From Nitrosomonas sp. (GTDB lineage: Bacteria > Pseudomonadota > Gammaproteobacteria > Burkholderiales > Nitrosomonadaceae), in contig JADJBK010000004.1 of NCBI GenBank assembly GCA_016703745.1, positions 1 through 64,000 of the forward strand: DNA of 64,000 bases, given 5' to 3'. The position numbers and the translations under genes are program-made. A model generated the notes under the pieces. It was not told the origin of the DNA. It ran no database searches and saw nothing but the letters and a program-made list of their open reading frames with translations. Numbering within the stretch: position 1 is the stretch's first letter; each line of letters opens with the position of its first letter. This document shows, piece by piece, positions 1 to 10,250 of the stretch.

Positions 1-84
1 CAGGTTGTCCAAAATCACAGCGCCAATGCCTTGACACAGCAACAAGTGTCTTTCCAAGGCAACGTAAATGTTAATGCTCATTAA
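1..84 (+). CDS. C-terminal end of a Fap-like fibril protein (5' end outside window)
   Basis: Frame 1 is open from the first base to a TAA and ends in VSFQGNVNVNAH. The same ending, VVQNHAANALTQ then VSFQGNVNVN, closes the next gene downstream, so these are tandem paralogues. By position, ahead of a C39 peptidase and a coiled-coil outer-membrane channel, they would be the fibril subunits (FapB/FapC role) of a functional-amyloid locus. Only 27 residues are visible. Confidence 0.5.
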   Translation, partial: QVVQNHSANALTQQQVSFQGNVNVNAH

Positions 85-124
85 TCAGGTTGAGCATATT
101 AAGAAATATCTAATCAGGAAAAGC

Positions 125-1165
125 ATGAATCAATTTAATAAAAAAGTGTTGGTTGCGAGTATGGTACTTTGCTTTTGGTGTTGCGGGTAACGCCAGGGCC
201 AATCAAACGAAGACCGCTGAAACCGTAAATGATCAAACTGCAACTACGACAAGTAGTCAAAAACGTTGCTAGCATTGCTGCGAACGGATATTCAACCGCA
301 TATCGACAATACCAATAACGGCGTGGCAAATACGACAGATGACCATACTGACAACAGCGACGACAGCGACAACAGCAACAACAGCGACAGCGAACAGCAA
401 CAACAGCGACAACAGCAACAACAGCCAGTGGCTACTACTGATGATCATACTGACAACAGTAACGACAGCGACAACAGCGACAACAGCAACAACAGCGACA
501 GCAGCGACAACAGCTCGGCTACTGGTGTAGATGCTGCAGCGCAGCAATAGCAGTACCGCTACTTCTGATCGTTCCGACAACAGCTTTGCAGATGCGGGTT
601 CCTTCAGCGCCGCCGCTAACAACAGTAGCACTGCTACCGTGGACAACAACGACAACAGCGATAACAGTTCCGCAGATGCGGGTTCAGCTAGTACCGCTGC
701 CAACAACGGCAGCACTGCTACCGTGGATAACAGTATTAACAGCGATAACAGTTTTGCAGATGCTGGTTCTGGCAGTGCTGCCAGCAACAATGGCAGTACC
801 GCTTCTGTTGATAACACCAATAACAGCGACAACAGCCAAACAGCGGCAAATGGTAATGGGTCTGCTGCAGCACAAACCGGCAATGCTTCTGCCACCTACG
901 AAGTCAGTAACTCAGACTTGAGCGGTGCGGTAACAGGCAAAGGTGCGGGATCAGGTGTATCCGGCTTCAGGTTCAGCTGATACCTTGCTTATGCTGCTGA
1001 CAATACTATTAGCGCTGCATTCACGTTGCTGCTGGTATCACCCGGGTTGTACAAAATCATGCTGCCAATGCGTTGACACAGCTAGAAGTGTCTTTTCAGG
1101 GTAACGTGAATGTTAACCAAATTTCGTTCACTAATCGTTCGGTGTTGCTGAACTTTAGTCAGTGA
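125..1165 (+). pseudogene. Fap-like fibril subunit, Asn/Ser/Asp-rich repeats, frameshifted
   Basis: The ATG at 125 begins a signal-peptide-like stretch (MNQFNKKVLVASMVLCF) that stops near 190. The reading then moves through different frames: 266-550 with NNSDNSD-type repeats, 531-980 with repeated units containing ADAGS, NNGSTATVDN and NNSDNS, and 1046-1165 ending QISFTNRSVLLNFSQ. Restoring single G residues near 992 and 1030 rejoins the frame as SADTLAYAADNTISAAFTVA. The repeats suit an extracellular amyloid-like subunit of the FapB/FapC type. The breaks look like homopolymer losses, so the gene may be intact in reality. Plain low-complexity adhesin is the alternative. Confidence 0.5.
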
Positions 1166-1235
1166 AGAGTTGCCGATGGGAAGGTGGTCCTGTCAGCAGC
1201 CTCCCAAATAACGAAGTTATAAACTCTGGAGAACA

Positions 1236-1608
1236 GTGAATCCAATATTAAAGGTAATGTGTCTTCTCTTTGCCCTGATATTGCCTGTTTGTACCGTTAA
1301 TGCTTCTTCCGATCAGCTTGCAAAGGTTTCGATAACTGAGGGCTACCCCTCCGACTGGGGATGTTTCACTGGATAGACTTGACGGTACGAGGAATGGGTG
1401 GGGAGTGGATAGCACAATGCTGAATACTATGAATGTTGAGAAGGCAACATTGACGGGGTAGCGCGGCAACTAACAATGTCACCAGCACAAACATAATTGA
1501 TACCAGCGCTTTTTCTGGAGCCAACGGCATGTTTTCAGTTATTCAAAATAGTGGTAACAATGTGGTTATTCAAGATTCACCATTGTAAATGTCACCATAG
1601 TGAATTGA
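1236..1608 (+). pseudogene. Small secreted Fap-locus protein, frameshifted
   Basis: A GTG at 1236 follows a GGAG and starts a signal peptide (VNPILKVMCLLFALILPVC, cleavage near VNA-SS). The frame breaks around 1340-1470. The C-terminus is readable as SAFSGANGMFSVIQNSGNN then VVIQDS. Adding one A near 1579 extends it to TIVNVTIVN and a TGA at 1608. The VIQNSGNNVVIQDS ending recalls small FapA/FapE-type proteins of Fap operons. The gene sits between the fibril gene and the C39 peptidase, and its exact Fap letter is uncertain. Confidence 0.4.
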
Positions 1609-1615
1609 TTTTGTT

Positions 1616-2259
1616 ATGAAAAACTTCTTGCATAAATTGTTTTTGACCGCTATGACGATGTTGGTGAGTAGCCATCTCGTTGCGCTGGATCTGAATGGAA
1701 TGGCGGGAGGTGGGAATTATCTTGTCTCGACAAAAGTTTTGCCGAGATGAAGTTTGATACGGTTTATAAACAAGAATTTGATTTTAGTTGCGGCTCTGCA
1801 GCGTTGGCTAGTCTGCTCACGTTTCATTACGGTAATGTGGTGAGCGAAAAGACCGTATTTCTAGAAATGTATGAGCATGGCGATCAGGAAAAAATTAAGG
1901 ATCAAGGTTTTCAATGCTCGATATGAAAAACTATCTGGGGCTGCATGGTTACGGTTCGGATGGATTTAAGATAAACCTGGATAAATTGCGCGAATTCAAT
2001 AGTCCGGCAATTACAATTATTGATCTTAATGGCTTATTTACAATTCGTTATTATCAAGGGTGTAACCGAGCAAAAAGTCCTGGTTGGTGATCCTGCGGTA
2101 GGAGTCAAAATTATTCCTCGCGATGAATTTGAAAAGATGTGGGGTGAGCGTATTTTATTTATGGTCCATGATAACGGTGGTATTCAGACAGAAGCATCTC
2201 ACAAGCAAGAAGAATGGCATACCCATTTGGCTCCGTTAGGGGTGCGGTTGACCAGTTAA
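1616..2259 (+). pseudogene. fapD: FapD-like C39 cysteine peptidase, frameshifted
   Basis: The start MKNFLHKLFLTAMTMLVSS is a signal peptide. The C39 core follows in another frame: QEFDFSCGSAALASLLTFHYG contains the catalytic Cys, and the HYG block is typical. After further breaks near 1911 and 2030 the protein continues through KNYLGLHGYGSDGF and YLQFVIIKGV to ILFMVHDN. C39 enzymes cut double-glycine leaders, and FapD does a related job in amyloid secretion. The position that is usually the catalytic His (HFVVIKG) reads Gln (CAA). This could be another sequence error or real loss of activity. Confidence 0.55.
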
Positions 2260-2336
2260 GTTTAAGCGAATATTTCGTGCTGATACGCGGACAGGTGACA
2301 GGTCCTTTGGATTTTTAACTATATTGGGTGTCTGGC

Positions 2337-2826
2337 ATGTTTACTTGCAACGATATGATCAAGCATAAAATTTTGCAGTTGGTGTTGTTGCTGACTTTCT
2401 AGCTAAATCTTGCTCTCGCCCGAGATACGCTGGCAGATGCTGGATACCCTGACGATATTTTAGTGACCCATACAGCCAATTGATACGCGCGACTGATGAT
2501 GAGTTGGCCCAGCAAAGAGGCGGCTTTACCCTGCCAAATGGAATGGTTGTTAATATAAGTCTGGAAAGACTGATTTTCTGAATGGAATTGAAACGGCTTC
2601 CTCATTTATACAATTCCCGATAGACGGTGTGTTGATCCAAAATGGAAGTGGAAACTTGGGGCAAGATTTGGTCGGATCAGTTATCGGTTCTATTATTCAA
2701 AATAGTTTGGATAATCAGTCGATTAAAAGTATTAATGAGCTCAATATAGAAATAAGTAATCTGCAGAATCTGGACTTGAGGTCTAGTACAGTTATTACTG
2801 ATCTGATTATGCCAAATTTACAGTAA
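2337..2826 (+). pseudogene. FapE-like secreted protein, frameshifted
   Basis: The ATG at 2337 or 2355 opens a hydrophobic leader that stops at 2400. Shifting frame gives RATDDELAQQRGGFTLPNG, then MVVNISLEK, and finally the clean ORF VLIQNGSGNLGQDLVGSVIG to DLIMPNLQ. Proteins of this shape, with an ELAxxRGxF motif and an Asn-rich hydrophobic C-terminal half, occur next to the channel gene in Fap-type operons. At least three indels interrupt it. The function is inferred from position only. Confidence 0.35.
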
Positions 2827-3109
2827 TGCTGATTTTTGAGTAAAGATACCGCAGAATAATAAAACTCCACTGGCAATGCATGGCATTTGCCCCTTCTTAC
2901 CGATAGCGTCTTTAGCTTTAATAGATAGTTGTCATATTCGCTTGAATAGAACCACGAAGATTGTTTAATTCCATAATCTTCTCAAGTTAAATAATCTTTC
3001 CCCGTTCATATAATCATCGCTATTTTTGAAGATAGCGGTCATATAATGATAGCTGTATGGCTGGCCTTCTTGATATCACTTTGCTGAACCAAAATGAAAG
3101 AAAATTACA

Positions 3110-4413
3110 ATGATGAAAACGTTGGCAACAAAATTAGCAATGAGTGCTTATTTTGGAGAATCTCAAAAATACCTTTCTTTTGTCAGTTGTTTTTTTCTCA
3201 TCAATACGGTTTGTGCGCAAGAAGGGAATCAACAAATTTCGATAGAGCAGTATAGGCAGCTTTTGCTTGAGCAAGAGAAAAAACTGGAGCAGCAACGTCA
3301 AGTACTGGGGGAGCAAACGAAAGAGCTTGAACGGCTAAAAAAACAATTTGAGCAACTTTCTAAACAGTCTGGCACACCACAGTCGCCTATTGTCGGTACA
3401 AAGAGGATAAGCCCAAAACTGTGGCCGCGCAGGTACCCTCTGGGCCAGTTGGCGGGCTCCACCTAAACCTGCGGAACCGGAAAGGCCGCCAGAAATGCCT
3501 CGATTGTCTGAGACGGTGGGGGGTTTTAACCAAAAAGGGAAGTATGTTCTTGAACCCTCCTTAAGTTACGCTTTTTCTGACGATAATCGTGTTTTTGTAG
3601 ACGCATTCACTTTTTTACCAGCCATCGTAATTGGCTTAACTGATATTCGCCAGGTAAAACGGCACAGTTTTTTGGTAGCCTGGGTTTACGATACGGCCTG
3701 ACCGAGCGGTTGGAGGTGGAAGCCGGGGTTCCTTATGCCTATCGGGCGGATATCCAGCGAGCTCGGCCTTTTAGTACAGGTGTTGCGAACGATCAAATCT
3801 TTAATGCTGATGGGCATGGTCTGGGTGATATCGAGTTTGCAGCCCGTTATCAATTGACCAGGGGTACTGGGGGCTGGCCAATTCTGGTTGGTAATTTGTT
3901 GACAACACTGCCAACGGGTAAAAGTCCTTTCAGACTCAAAACCTTAGATGTAACACAGATCGACCCTAATAACCCCGTTGAGCCTCTTTCATTTAGATTC
4001 CCGTTGGAGGTGCCTACGGGGTCGGGTTTCTTTACTTTCCAACCAAGCATAACTTCGCTGTAGCCAACTGATCCCGCAGTGTTTTTGGTAGTCTGAGTTA
4101 TACCTATACGATGTCAACCAAAGAAAGCTTTGGTAGGGTTGATGCGGGTGATGGTGTGGGGATTACATTCGGTATGGGGTTTACGGTTAATAATCGCACG
4201 TCGTTTAATTTAGGTTATTCGCACCAGCATTTTTTCAATACTCGAGTTGCTGGTGACAGAATTGGAGGGAGTGCCTTGGATATCGGGCAGTTCTTGCTAG
4301 GCTACTCATACAGGTATAACTTGCGAACGAATATCAACCTGTCTGTGGGTATCGGAGCGACGGACAACGCCCAAGACGCAAGACTTAACCTTAGAGTGCC
4401 CATGACTTTCTAG
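3110..4413 (+). pseudogene. fapF: FapF-like outer-membrane amyloid channel, frameshifted
   Basis: The N-terminus (ORF 3110-3466) has a signal peptide followed by a coiled coil (EQYRQLLLEQEKKLEQQRQV and on to about residue 95). Three more ORFs in other frames (3495-3701, 3710-4063, 4111-4413) read as an outer-membrane beta-barrel with alternating hydrophobic and aromatic strands and a C-terminal Phe (LRVPMTF). Coiled coil plus barrel is the FapF design, a channel that exports Fap fibre subunits. Total length is about 430 codons, as expected. It closes the cluster. At least three frame breaks are present. Confidence 0.55.
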
Positions 4414-4425
4414 TGGTGTTTGCCA

Positions 4426-4859
4426 TCACCTTTTCTGAAGCCAGCGATCCATGCAGTCAAGATAAATAACGGCATCAGGCGCGCTCTGATTGCGTTGTGA
4501 CTGCCAGAGCATTTCCGCAAGGCACTCCATCGTGTGGTGTGCCGCTTCATGTTCGTCTCCTGTCAATTTGCAAAGTTGCGCAAATTTTGTACGAATGCCA
4601 ACAGGTTGATCAATCGCCAGTTGCTCACGAATGGCAACGTGCATGCTCATGTGCAAAAAAGGATTGGTTGTACCCATCTCGGGTGGATAATTTTGTTCCA
4701 GATAATGTTCGCTGTTTTTCAGGATGGGATGATATTCGGGGTGCTGAAGTATGACTTCAAGCGTAATGGTCTCCATATTGGATAGAGTCTGCCTGAGCTG
4801 ATATTTTTGCAGGTATCAAAGAAAAATTGCCGGACCTCGGCTCTGCTCGGATTAAACAT
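4426..4859 (-). pseudogene. DUF1841 family protein, one frameshift
   Basis: The start MFNPSRAEVRQFFFDT at 4859 is the usual DUF1841 N-terminus. A single missing G near 4812 (TGG read as TG) throws it out of frame. Restored, it continues QKYQLRQTLSNMETITLEVI, then HPEY, NPFLHMSMHVAIREQL and the GDEHEAAHHTMECLAEM helix. The family is widespread in beta- and gammaproteobacteria and has no assigned reaction. It overlaps the end of nth by 8 bp, so the two are probably co-transcribed. Confidence 0.7.
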
Positions 4860-5517
4860 GTTGATTCGTGGTGAGCTCCCTATCTTTGGGTAAGTTTTTA
4901 TGCCTGAATTCGCATAAATCCACAATCGGGCAAATATTGCATTCAGGTTTTCTCGCCTTGCAGATATAACGGCCATGAAGAATTAGCCAGTGATGAGCAT
5001 CCTGGAGGAATTCTTTCGGCACCACCTTGACAAGTTTTTGCTCCACTTCCAGCACATTTTTTCCGGCGCCAGACCAGTACGGTTAGCCACGCGGAAAATA
5101 TGGGTATCCACGGCAATGGTGGGTTCGCCAAACGCCGTATTTAAAATGACATTGGCGGTTTTTCGTCCCACTCCCGGCAATTGCTCCAGCGTTTCACGGG
5201 TACGTGGAACCTCACCAGCATGGTGTTCTAGTAACAATACACAGGTAGCAAGGATATTCCGGGTTTTGGTGCGATACAACCCGATACGCTGGATATATTC
5301 ACTCAGGCCACTTTCGCCGAGCGCGAGGATTTTTCTCAGGGGTGTCAGCCACCGCAAAAGTTTTCTGGTTGCCAGGTTGACGCTTTTATCAGTCGCCTGA
5401 GCAGAGAATGACGGCTACCAGCAATTGAGAAGTGGTTTGATATTCGAGTTCAGTCGTTGGGGCGGAATTGGTTTCCCGAAAGCGTGTGAAGATTTGTTGA
5501 CGTTTGGAGGCATTCAT
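4852..5517 (-). pseudogene. nth: Endonuclease III (base-excision repair), frameshifted
   Basis: Endonuclease III is a DNA glycosylase/AP lyase for oxidised pyrimidines. The start MNASKRQQIFTRFRE, the helix-hairpin-helix LPGVGRKTANVILNTAFG with catalytic Lys, the VDTHIFRV aspartate and the 4Fe-4S ligands (CKARKPECNICPIVDLC) are all present. They are spread over several frames. A loss near 5400, a T-run loss and A-run gain near 5340-5360 and one A lost from A7 near 5055 explain the breaks. Conserved residues resume exactly after each break, so sequence error is more likely than decay. It follows rnfB in the same direction. Confidence 0.8.
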
Positions 5518-5534
5518 TTCTAAAATAGAAGCTG

Positions 5535-6200
5535 CTAGGGTTTGCCGGTGGGTGTGGCGAGATTAGCATGAGCGCGAGCCATCGCGGCCTCGATGGTTGC
5601 TTGTTTTGTGTGACGGTTTGGTTGCTGGAAAATATCACCAGAGAATATTTGCTGGCTTTGATTAATTTCCGGGTTGGGTTTTTTTTGCTGATTTTTGGCA
5701 AGCCTTTGTTTCCTAAAATGATAACGTTCCCGCGCTTGCTGCATGTACGCTGTTTTCTGTCCCTCACTTTCGTTGACGACAAGTTCCGGTACAGCCTGCA
5801 TGTGGATGCAATCCACGGGGCAAGGCGCAAGACAGCGCTCGCAGCCGGTGCATTCCTGTGTAATGACAGTATGCATCAGTTTGGCCGCACCCACGATGGC
5901 ATCCACCGGGCAGGCGCGCAGACAGAATGTGCAGCCGATACATTGAGTTTCATCGATGACAGCTACCGCTCGCGGTTTGGGGTAACCGTAAGTCGTATCA
6001 AGTGGTTTGGAAGCAAGGTTGAGCAGCCGTGCAAGCTGTTCAATTACGGCATTCTCGCCTGGAGGGCATTGGTTGATGTTGGCCTGACCGTTGGCGATTG
6101 CCACCGCGTAAGGCTGGCAGCCGTCATAACCACACTGACCACAATGGATCTGCGGCAGAATTGCATCAATTTGCTTGATGAGTGTAGATTTGTCAGCCAT
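5535..6200 (-). CDS. rnfB: RnfB/RsxB-like electron-transport ferredoxin subunit
   Basis: RnfB is the iron-sulfur subunit that passes electrons in the Rnf/Rsx membrane complex. The start chosen is MADKSTLIKQID at 6200. The protein has the N-terminal cluster CGQCGYDGC followed by CPPG (about residues 21-50). Two 4Fe-4S motifs follow, CIGCTFCLRACP and CTGCERCLAPCP. At about 220 aa it is the shorter betaproteobacterial form without the N-terminal membrane anchor. It overlaps the end of pyrD and leads into nth. It is the one fully intact host gene in this part. Confidence 0.8.
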   Translation of the reverse strand: MADKSTLIKQIDAILPQIHCGQCGYDGCQPYAVAIANGQANINQCPPGENAVIEQLARLLNLASKPLDTTYGYPKPRAVAVIDETQCIGCTFCLRACPVDAIVGAAKLMHTVITQECTGCERCLAPCPVDCIHMQAVPELVVNESEGQKTAYMQQARERYHFRKQRLAKNQQKKPNPEINQSQQIFSGDIFQQPNRHTKQATIEAAMARAHANLATPTGKP

Positions 6201-7220
6201 GAGTGTTTTTCTCACACAATATTCGGATCGTTTCAGTTGCCAGATCGGGTCCCCTGGTAAATCAGGCCGGAGTAAAGCTGGATGAGACTGGCGCCTGCCA
6301 TAATTCTTGATTGCGCGTCGGCAGGTTGCATGATGCCACCGACACCAATAATGGGAATAGCTCCTTGCAGATACTCATCGAGTAGTTGAATGACGGCATG
6401 GCTGCGTATTGTAAGCGGTGCACCACTTAAACCGCCGCTTTCGTTGCTGTGTGGAAGGTTCTCCACTTCATTCCGGGAAAGGGTGGTATTGGTTGCGATA
6501 ACCCCATCCATGCGGTACTTGATAAGCAGCTGGGCGATCTGCTCAATTTGTTGTGACTCCAGATCAGGTGAAATTTTGACTACCAGTGGCGTATAGCGGC
6601 TGTACTGATCACTTAAGCGAGTTTGCTCTTTTTTTAACACCTGTAACAGATTGTCGAGTTCTGTTGTTTGCTGCAGCTGTCTGAGTCCAACGGTGTTGGG
6701 TGATGAAATATTGATCGTGATGTAACTGGCAATGGAGTATACCTTGCGCAGACAGATCAGATAATCATCAACGGCACTTGCCAGTGGAGTATCCGCATTT
6801 TTTCCGATATTAATGCCCAATATTCCCTGATAACGAGCATTGGCAACATTGATCAGGAGGCTGTCCACGCCTTCATTGTTGAACCCCATACGATTGATGA
6901 TCGCCTGTGCTTCAGGAATCCGGAATAATCGTGGTCGGGGATTGCCTGACTGCGGACGGGGTGTGACTGTGCCAATTTCGATGAAACCAAAACCCAGCGC
7001 GGCAAGTGCATCGAGGTAAGCGCCGTTTTTGTCGAGACCGGCCGCCAGTCCCACCGGATTGGGAAAGGATAACCCCATTACCTGTATTGGCGTGCAGGCA
7101 ATGGGTTGGCAGGTCATTAAACCTGTACGATGGAGTAGATCGAGAGACCGAAGCGTTACCGTATGGGCGGTTTCGGGATCCAGCAGAAAAAAGGAGTGGG
7201 CGCAGCAGGTTATAGGGCAT
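6193..7220 (-). pseudogene. pyrD: Dihydroorotate dehydrogenase (quinone), two frameshifts
   Basis: PyrD oxidises dihydroorotate to orotate with a quinone acceptor in pyrimidine synthesis (class 2, membrane-associated). The true start MPYNLLRPLLF at 7220 is in another frame from the body because of one extra T in a T-run near 7190. The body has PVGLAAGLDKNGAYLDAL, the GFIEIGTVTPRPQ loop and INISSPNTVGL (catalytic Ser region). An extra G near 6255 moves the end to GTRSGN. Corrected, it ends TETIRILCEKNTHG and overlaps rnfB. Confidence 0.8.
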
Positions 7221-7575
7221 CGAGACCGTTTGTTTGGGGAATAGCATGCTTTTCTTGCCACTGGTTATCTACGAAAACTTGTAAGGGTCTGAAATTCGAC
7301 TTGTAGCACATTTTGCGATTATCTGCGATCCAGTAACCTAAATAAAGATAGGGCAGGTGCTTGCTGCGACACTGTTCGATCTGCCAGAGGATGTTGAATG
7401 TTCCGTAACTGGCATTACTAATATCCGGATCAAAGAAGGTATAAACCGATGATAAACCATCTGGCACCTGATCGATGATACTGACCATCCGTAGTTGATT
7501 ATTTTCATGAAAAGTAACCAAGTATGAATTGACATTACTTTTTAGCAGAAAATCACGATATTGTGCATGATATCT
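7210..7575 (-). pseudogene. bpt: Aspartate/glutamate leucyltransferase (Bpt), 5'-truncated by IS21
   Basis: This is the C-terminal part of the bacterial leucyl/arginyl-tRNA-protein transferase that adds Leu to N-terminal Asp/Glu for N-degron turnover. Readable motifs are YRDFLLKSNVNSYLVTFHEN, DGLSSVYTFFDPD, SYGTFNILWQIEQC and LYLGYWI. The upstream half of the gene is missing: the IS21 end begins at about 7576, and no N-terminal Bpt sequence is recognisable on the far side. It overlaps the pyrD start, so both were probably one operon. Confidence 0.75.
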
Positions 7576-7638
7576 CGCGTCAATTATCTTGGCCGCTTTG
7601 ACGACAATTATGATGGCCGGTTGAGTTTATTAGCTACT

Positions 7639-8376
7639 TCATGATTTTTTCTGGTTTTTCCTCCTATAACTTTCACTGTCGATTTCGATGATAGTTGCGT
7701 GATGGATGATCCGGTCGATGGCGGCAACAGTCATCATGGTGTCGGGGAAGATTTGATCCCACTGGCTAAAAGGCTGGTTTGAAGTAATGATGAGACTTCC
7801 GCTTTCATAGCGATGGGCAATGAAGTCAAACAATACTTGTGTTTCCGAATCGGTCTTTTTGACATAGCCGATATCATCAACGATCAGTACACGGTATTTA
7901 TCCAGCCGCGTCATGGCGGACATCAAATCCAGTTCTTTCTTGGCTTGCTGCAGGAGTTGAACGAGTGCGGTAGCTGATATCCACTTGACGCGGATGCCTT
8001 GTTCAATCAAATGCAACCCCAATGCTGCCGCCACATGTGATTTGCCGACACCGGAGGGACCGATCAGCAACACATTGTCTGCCTGGCTCGCCCAGTAGGT
8101 ATTGTCGCGCAGCGTGATGATTTTTTTCTGAGCGGCTTGAGGCAGTTCGGTCAGAGCCAGAGTGGCAAAGCTTTTGCCGCGCGGTAGTCTGGCTTCATGC
8201 GTCCAGTTTCTGATTCTGCTTTGGAAGCGCTGGGCGACTTCCTGTTCGCACAGGGCGGCGAGATATTGGCTGTAGCTCCAGGCGTGTTCTGCGGCTTGAT
8301 CCTGGAAGTGCCGGTAATGCTGGCCAAAGGCAGGGAGTCTGAGTTCCTTGAGCATCAGTGGGAGCGATTCAGACAT
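7639..8376 (-). CDS. istB: IstB transposition helper ATPase
   Basis: IstB is the AAA+ ATPase that assists the IS21 transposase with target choice. The start MSESLPLMLKELRLPAF at 8376 follows a strong AAGGAGG. It has Walker A (GPSGVGKSH), Walker B (RVLIVDDIGYV) and the ITSNQPFSQW sensor region, about 245 aa as usual. It is in the same frame as istA with no stop between them, so a fused IstA-IstB product can be read. Separate initiation at this ATG is the expected mode. Confidence 0.85.
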   Translation of the reverse strand: MSESLPLMLKELRLPAFGQHYRHFQDQAAEHAWSYSQYLAALCEQEVAQRFQSRIRNWTHEARLPRGKSFATLALTELPQAAQKKIITLRDNTYWASQADNVLLIGPSGVGKSHVAAALGLHLIEQGIRVKWISATALVQLLQQAKKELDLMSAMTRLDKYRVLIVDDIGYVKKTDSETQVLFDFIAHRYESGSLIITSNQPFSQWDQIFPDTMMTVAAIDRIIHHATIIEIDSESYRRKNQKKS

Positions 8377-9833
8377 GAGGCTGCCTCCTTGTGTTGCCCA
8401 GTTTCCGCTGAGGAGTTGATCGTAGGTATCCGCAGTGTGTTGTTTGATTGGGATGTCCGGCTGCGGCGCATGCTGTCGCAGAAATCGCTTTTGCAGTGTT
8501 TGCAGTTCAGGTAGCGGATGTTGTTGCAACAATTCAGCGGCCAACTGGCTCTCGCAATCATAGTCGTAGGCAAAACGCAGCACCGATACCATCCATTTGC
8601 AAGCGAGTCCGGGATCAAATTGTTGTTGTACCCGCGCCCACAGCTGGTGATACTGTGGCGTTGGCAACAGATCATCCCGCAGCCGGGAAAAGCGAAAGGC
8701 TTGTGGCTTTGCCGCCAATGCATGAATCACATGACGGTAATCGATGCGCCGGGCGCGTCCTTCTGGCGCTTTCGGATACGCGCGCGGTAAGGTAATGACC
8801 GGTGTTTGGCCAACAAAGCATTCCAGACGATCGTGATAGAGATGAACCCGGATGTTCTCGCCAATGAGTCTGGATGGCACACTGTAGAGTCCCCGTTTGA
8901 CCGCTATGGTGCTACTGGTGGTCACTTTGACGGTCAGTTCACTGAAGTCCATGAAGCGGTAGCGTGGCAGTGGCTGGAGATGCGATTGCTCTTCCGCCAA
9001 TCGCCCCCTGCAGCGCAGATTGAGCTTATCGACGATCCGTTCAAGAAAACGGCGGTAGGCACCCACACTTTCGAAATCCGCAGATCCCCGCAGTTTGATC
9101 GCCTGCTCAATCCGGTGTTTGAGCGAACCATGGGCATTTTCTACGGCGCCATTTTCATGGCTGACGCCCAGGTTATTGACCGTAGGCTTCATGCCATAGT
9201 GTTGACACAGCGCCGCATAAGATTGCGTGAGTTCTTGTTTTTGGCTCGCATTGACGTATGCGGCACTCAGGCTGTCGGTGCGATGTTCCCTGGGCACGCC
9301 GCCCAGTTTATGCAAGGCGGTCTGCAATCCATCGGCCAACGCACTATAACTTTCCCCGCCCCGGATGATATGAACCGCGCGCCAATGACTATAAGCCAGA
9401 CGAAACTGATACAGCAGGTGATCAAATGGTTTGCCTGCAATCGTAATTGCCGTGCGCGGCCGGGTAAAATCGGACAACCCCTGGTGCCCGGCAGGCACCG
9501 ACTGGCAAAACATGACCGCCTTACCGGGACCTTGCGTTGCCCGCCAGTGTTTTACACGGCGCTGCAAGCTTCTGAGAAATTTCTCCGGGTATTGGCCGGG
9601 ATATCGATCATCCAGGTACTCCCAAAGCGTAGTCCCGGTCAGTTCAAGTTCCCCGTACAGCAATGGAACCAATTCGGTCTCCCAAACCAGCGCAAAGGAT
9701 CCTGGCGCGTGCGCCATTGCCGTTGCGACTTCTCCACCCGCACACCCTTCTCAATCCTGCGGCCACTGCGGATACTTACCCCCGCTTTCGCAGTCGCTGT
9801 CTCCTGACCATGCCCTATCTGACGATTCTTCAT
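8374..9833 (-). pseudogene. istA: IstA transposase, frameshifted near its N-terminus
   Basis: IstA is the DDE/RNase H-fold transposase of IS21. The N-terminus MKNRQIGHGQETATAKAGVS (HTH region, alternative start at 9875) lies in a different frame from the rest. The shift is at about 9700, where RTRQDP should continue as FALVWETEL and one T of a T-run is missing. The body keeps the integrase core (HRTDSLSAAY, NNLGVSHENGAVENAHGSLK). The break would abolish transposition unless it is a sequencing slip. Confidence 0.8.
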
Positions 9834-10040
9834 ATAAATAGCTTCCTGTTGATGAGTGATATGTTTTCCAGGCAAGTTCTTTCTCCTTATATAGAAAAGA
9901 ACTCATACTGATACTTTCACTCAACCGGTCAAGATAATTGTCGCCTGACCGGACAGGTTAATTGTCGTCTAATAGGGGGCAAGCGCAAACGTAACAAGGA
10001 AAGTTTTGCTTCTACGAGACGGGTGCTGTAGGATTTATCG

Positions 10041-10250
10041 ATGTACAAAATAATATTCAACAAAGATCAAAGAGAGGGGTTGGCCAGTGTTTCAGATAAC
10101 GTCGCCATCGCTTCGGTTATCGCGGCATTACTGGGTGGATTTGTTGAAGAGAAGGTGACCATTATTGGTGTATTAACATTATTTTTGTTAGCTGTTATTT
10201 TTCTGATGGTTTCATATATATTGCGTAAAGGAGAAGAGAATGGCTATTGA
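10041..10250 (+). CDS. Small two-helix membrane protein
   Basis: This 69-aa protein has two hydrophobic segments (VAIASVIAALLGGFV and TIIGVLTLFLLAVIFLMVSY) joined by a short charged loop and a basic tail. Similar small membrane proteins are common beside integrons and insertion sequences in proteobacteria, but no function is known to me. It overlaps the next mini-gene by 11 bp. It lies between the two oppositely oriented IS21 copies. Confidence 0.5.
   Translation: MYKIIFNKDQREGLASVSDNVAIASVIAALLGGFVEEKVTIIGVLTLFLLAVIFLMVSYILRKGEENGY

Larger units (their letters stand above)
7576..9972 (-). mobile_element. IS21-family insertion sequence
   Basis: The element carries istA and istB and has matching ends of about 50 bp. 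Each end carries repeated AATTATCTTG-type blocks and both run into CCGGTTGAGT when read inward, a multiple-terminal-repeat pattern typical of IS21. The outer limits are estimated from the alignment of the two ends with each other and with a third copy of the right end at 11134-11404. It interrupts bpt. Confidence 0.8.

Noticed and set aside
269..895. 208-aa minus-strand ORF rich in Leu/Val/Ala
   Set aside because: Antisense of the Asn/Ser/Asp repeats of the fibril gene; low complexity gives a long accidental frame.
8806..9807. 333-aa plus-strand ORF
   Set aside because: It is the antisense shadow of istA; the minus strand encodes clear IstA motifs and the plus-strand product has no recognisable domain.
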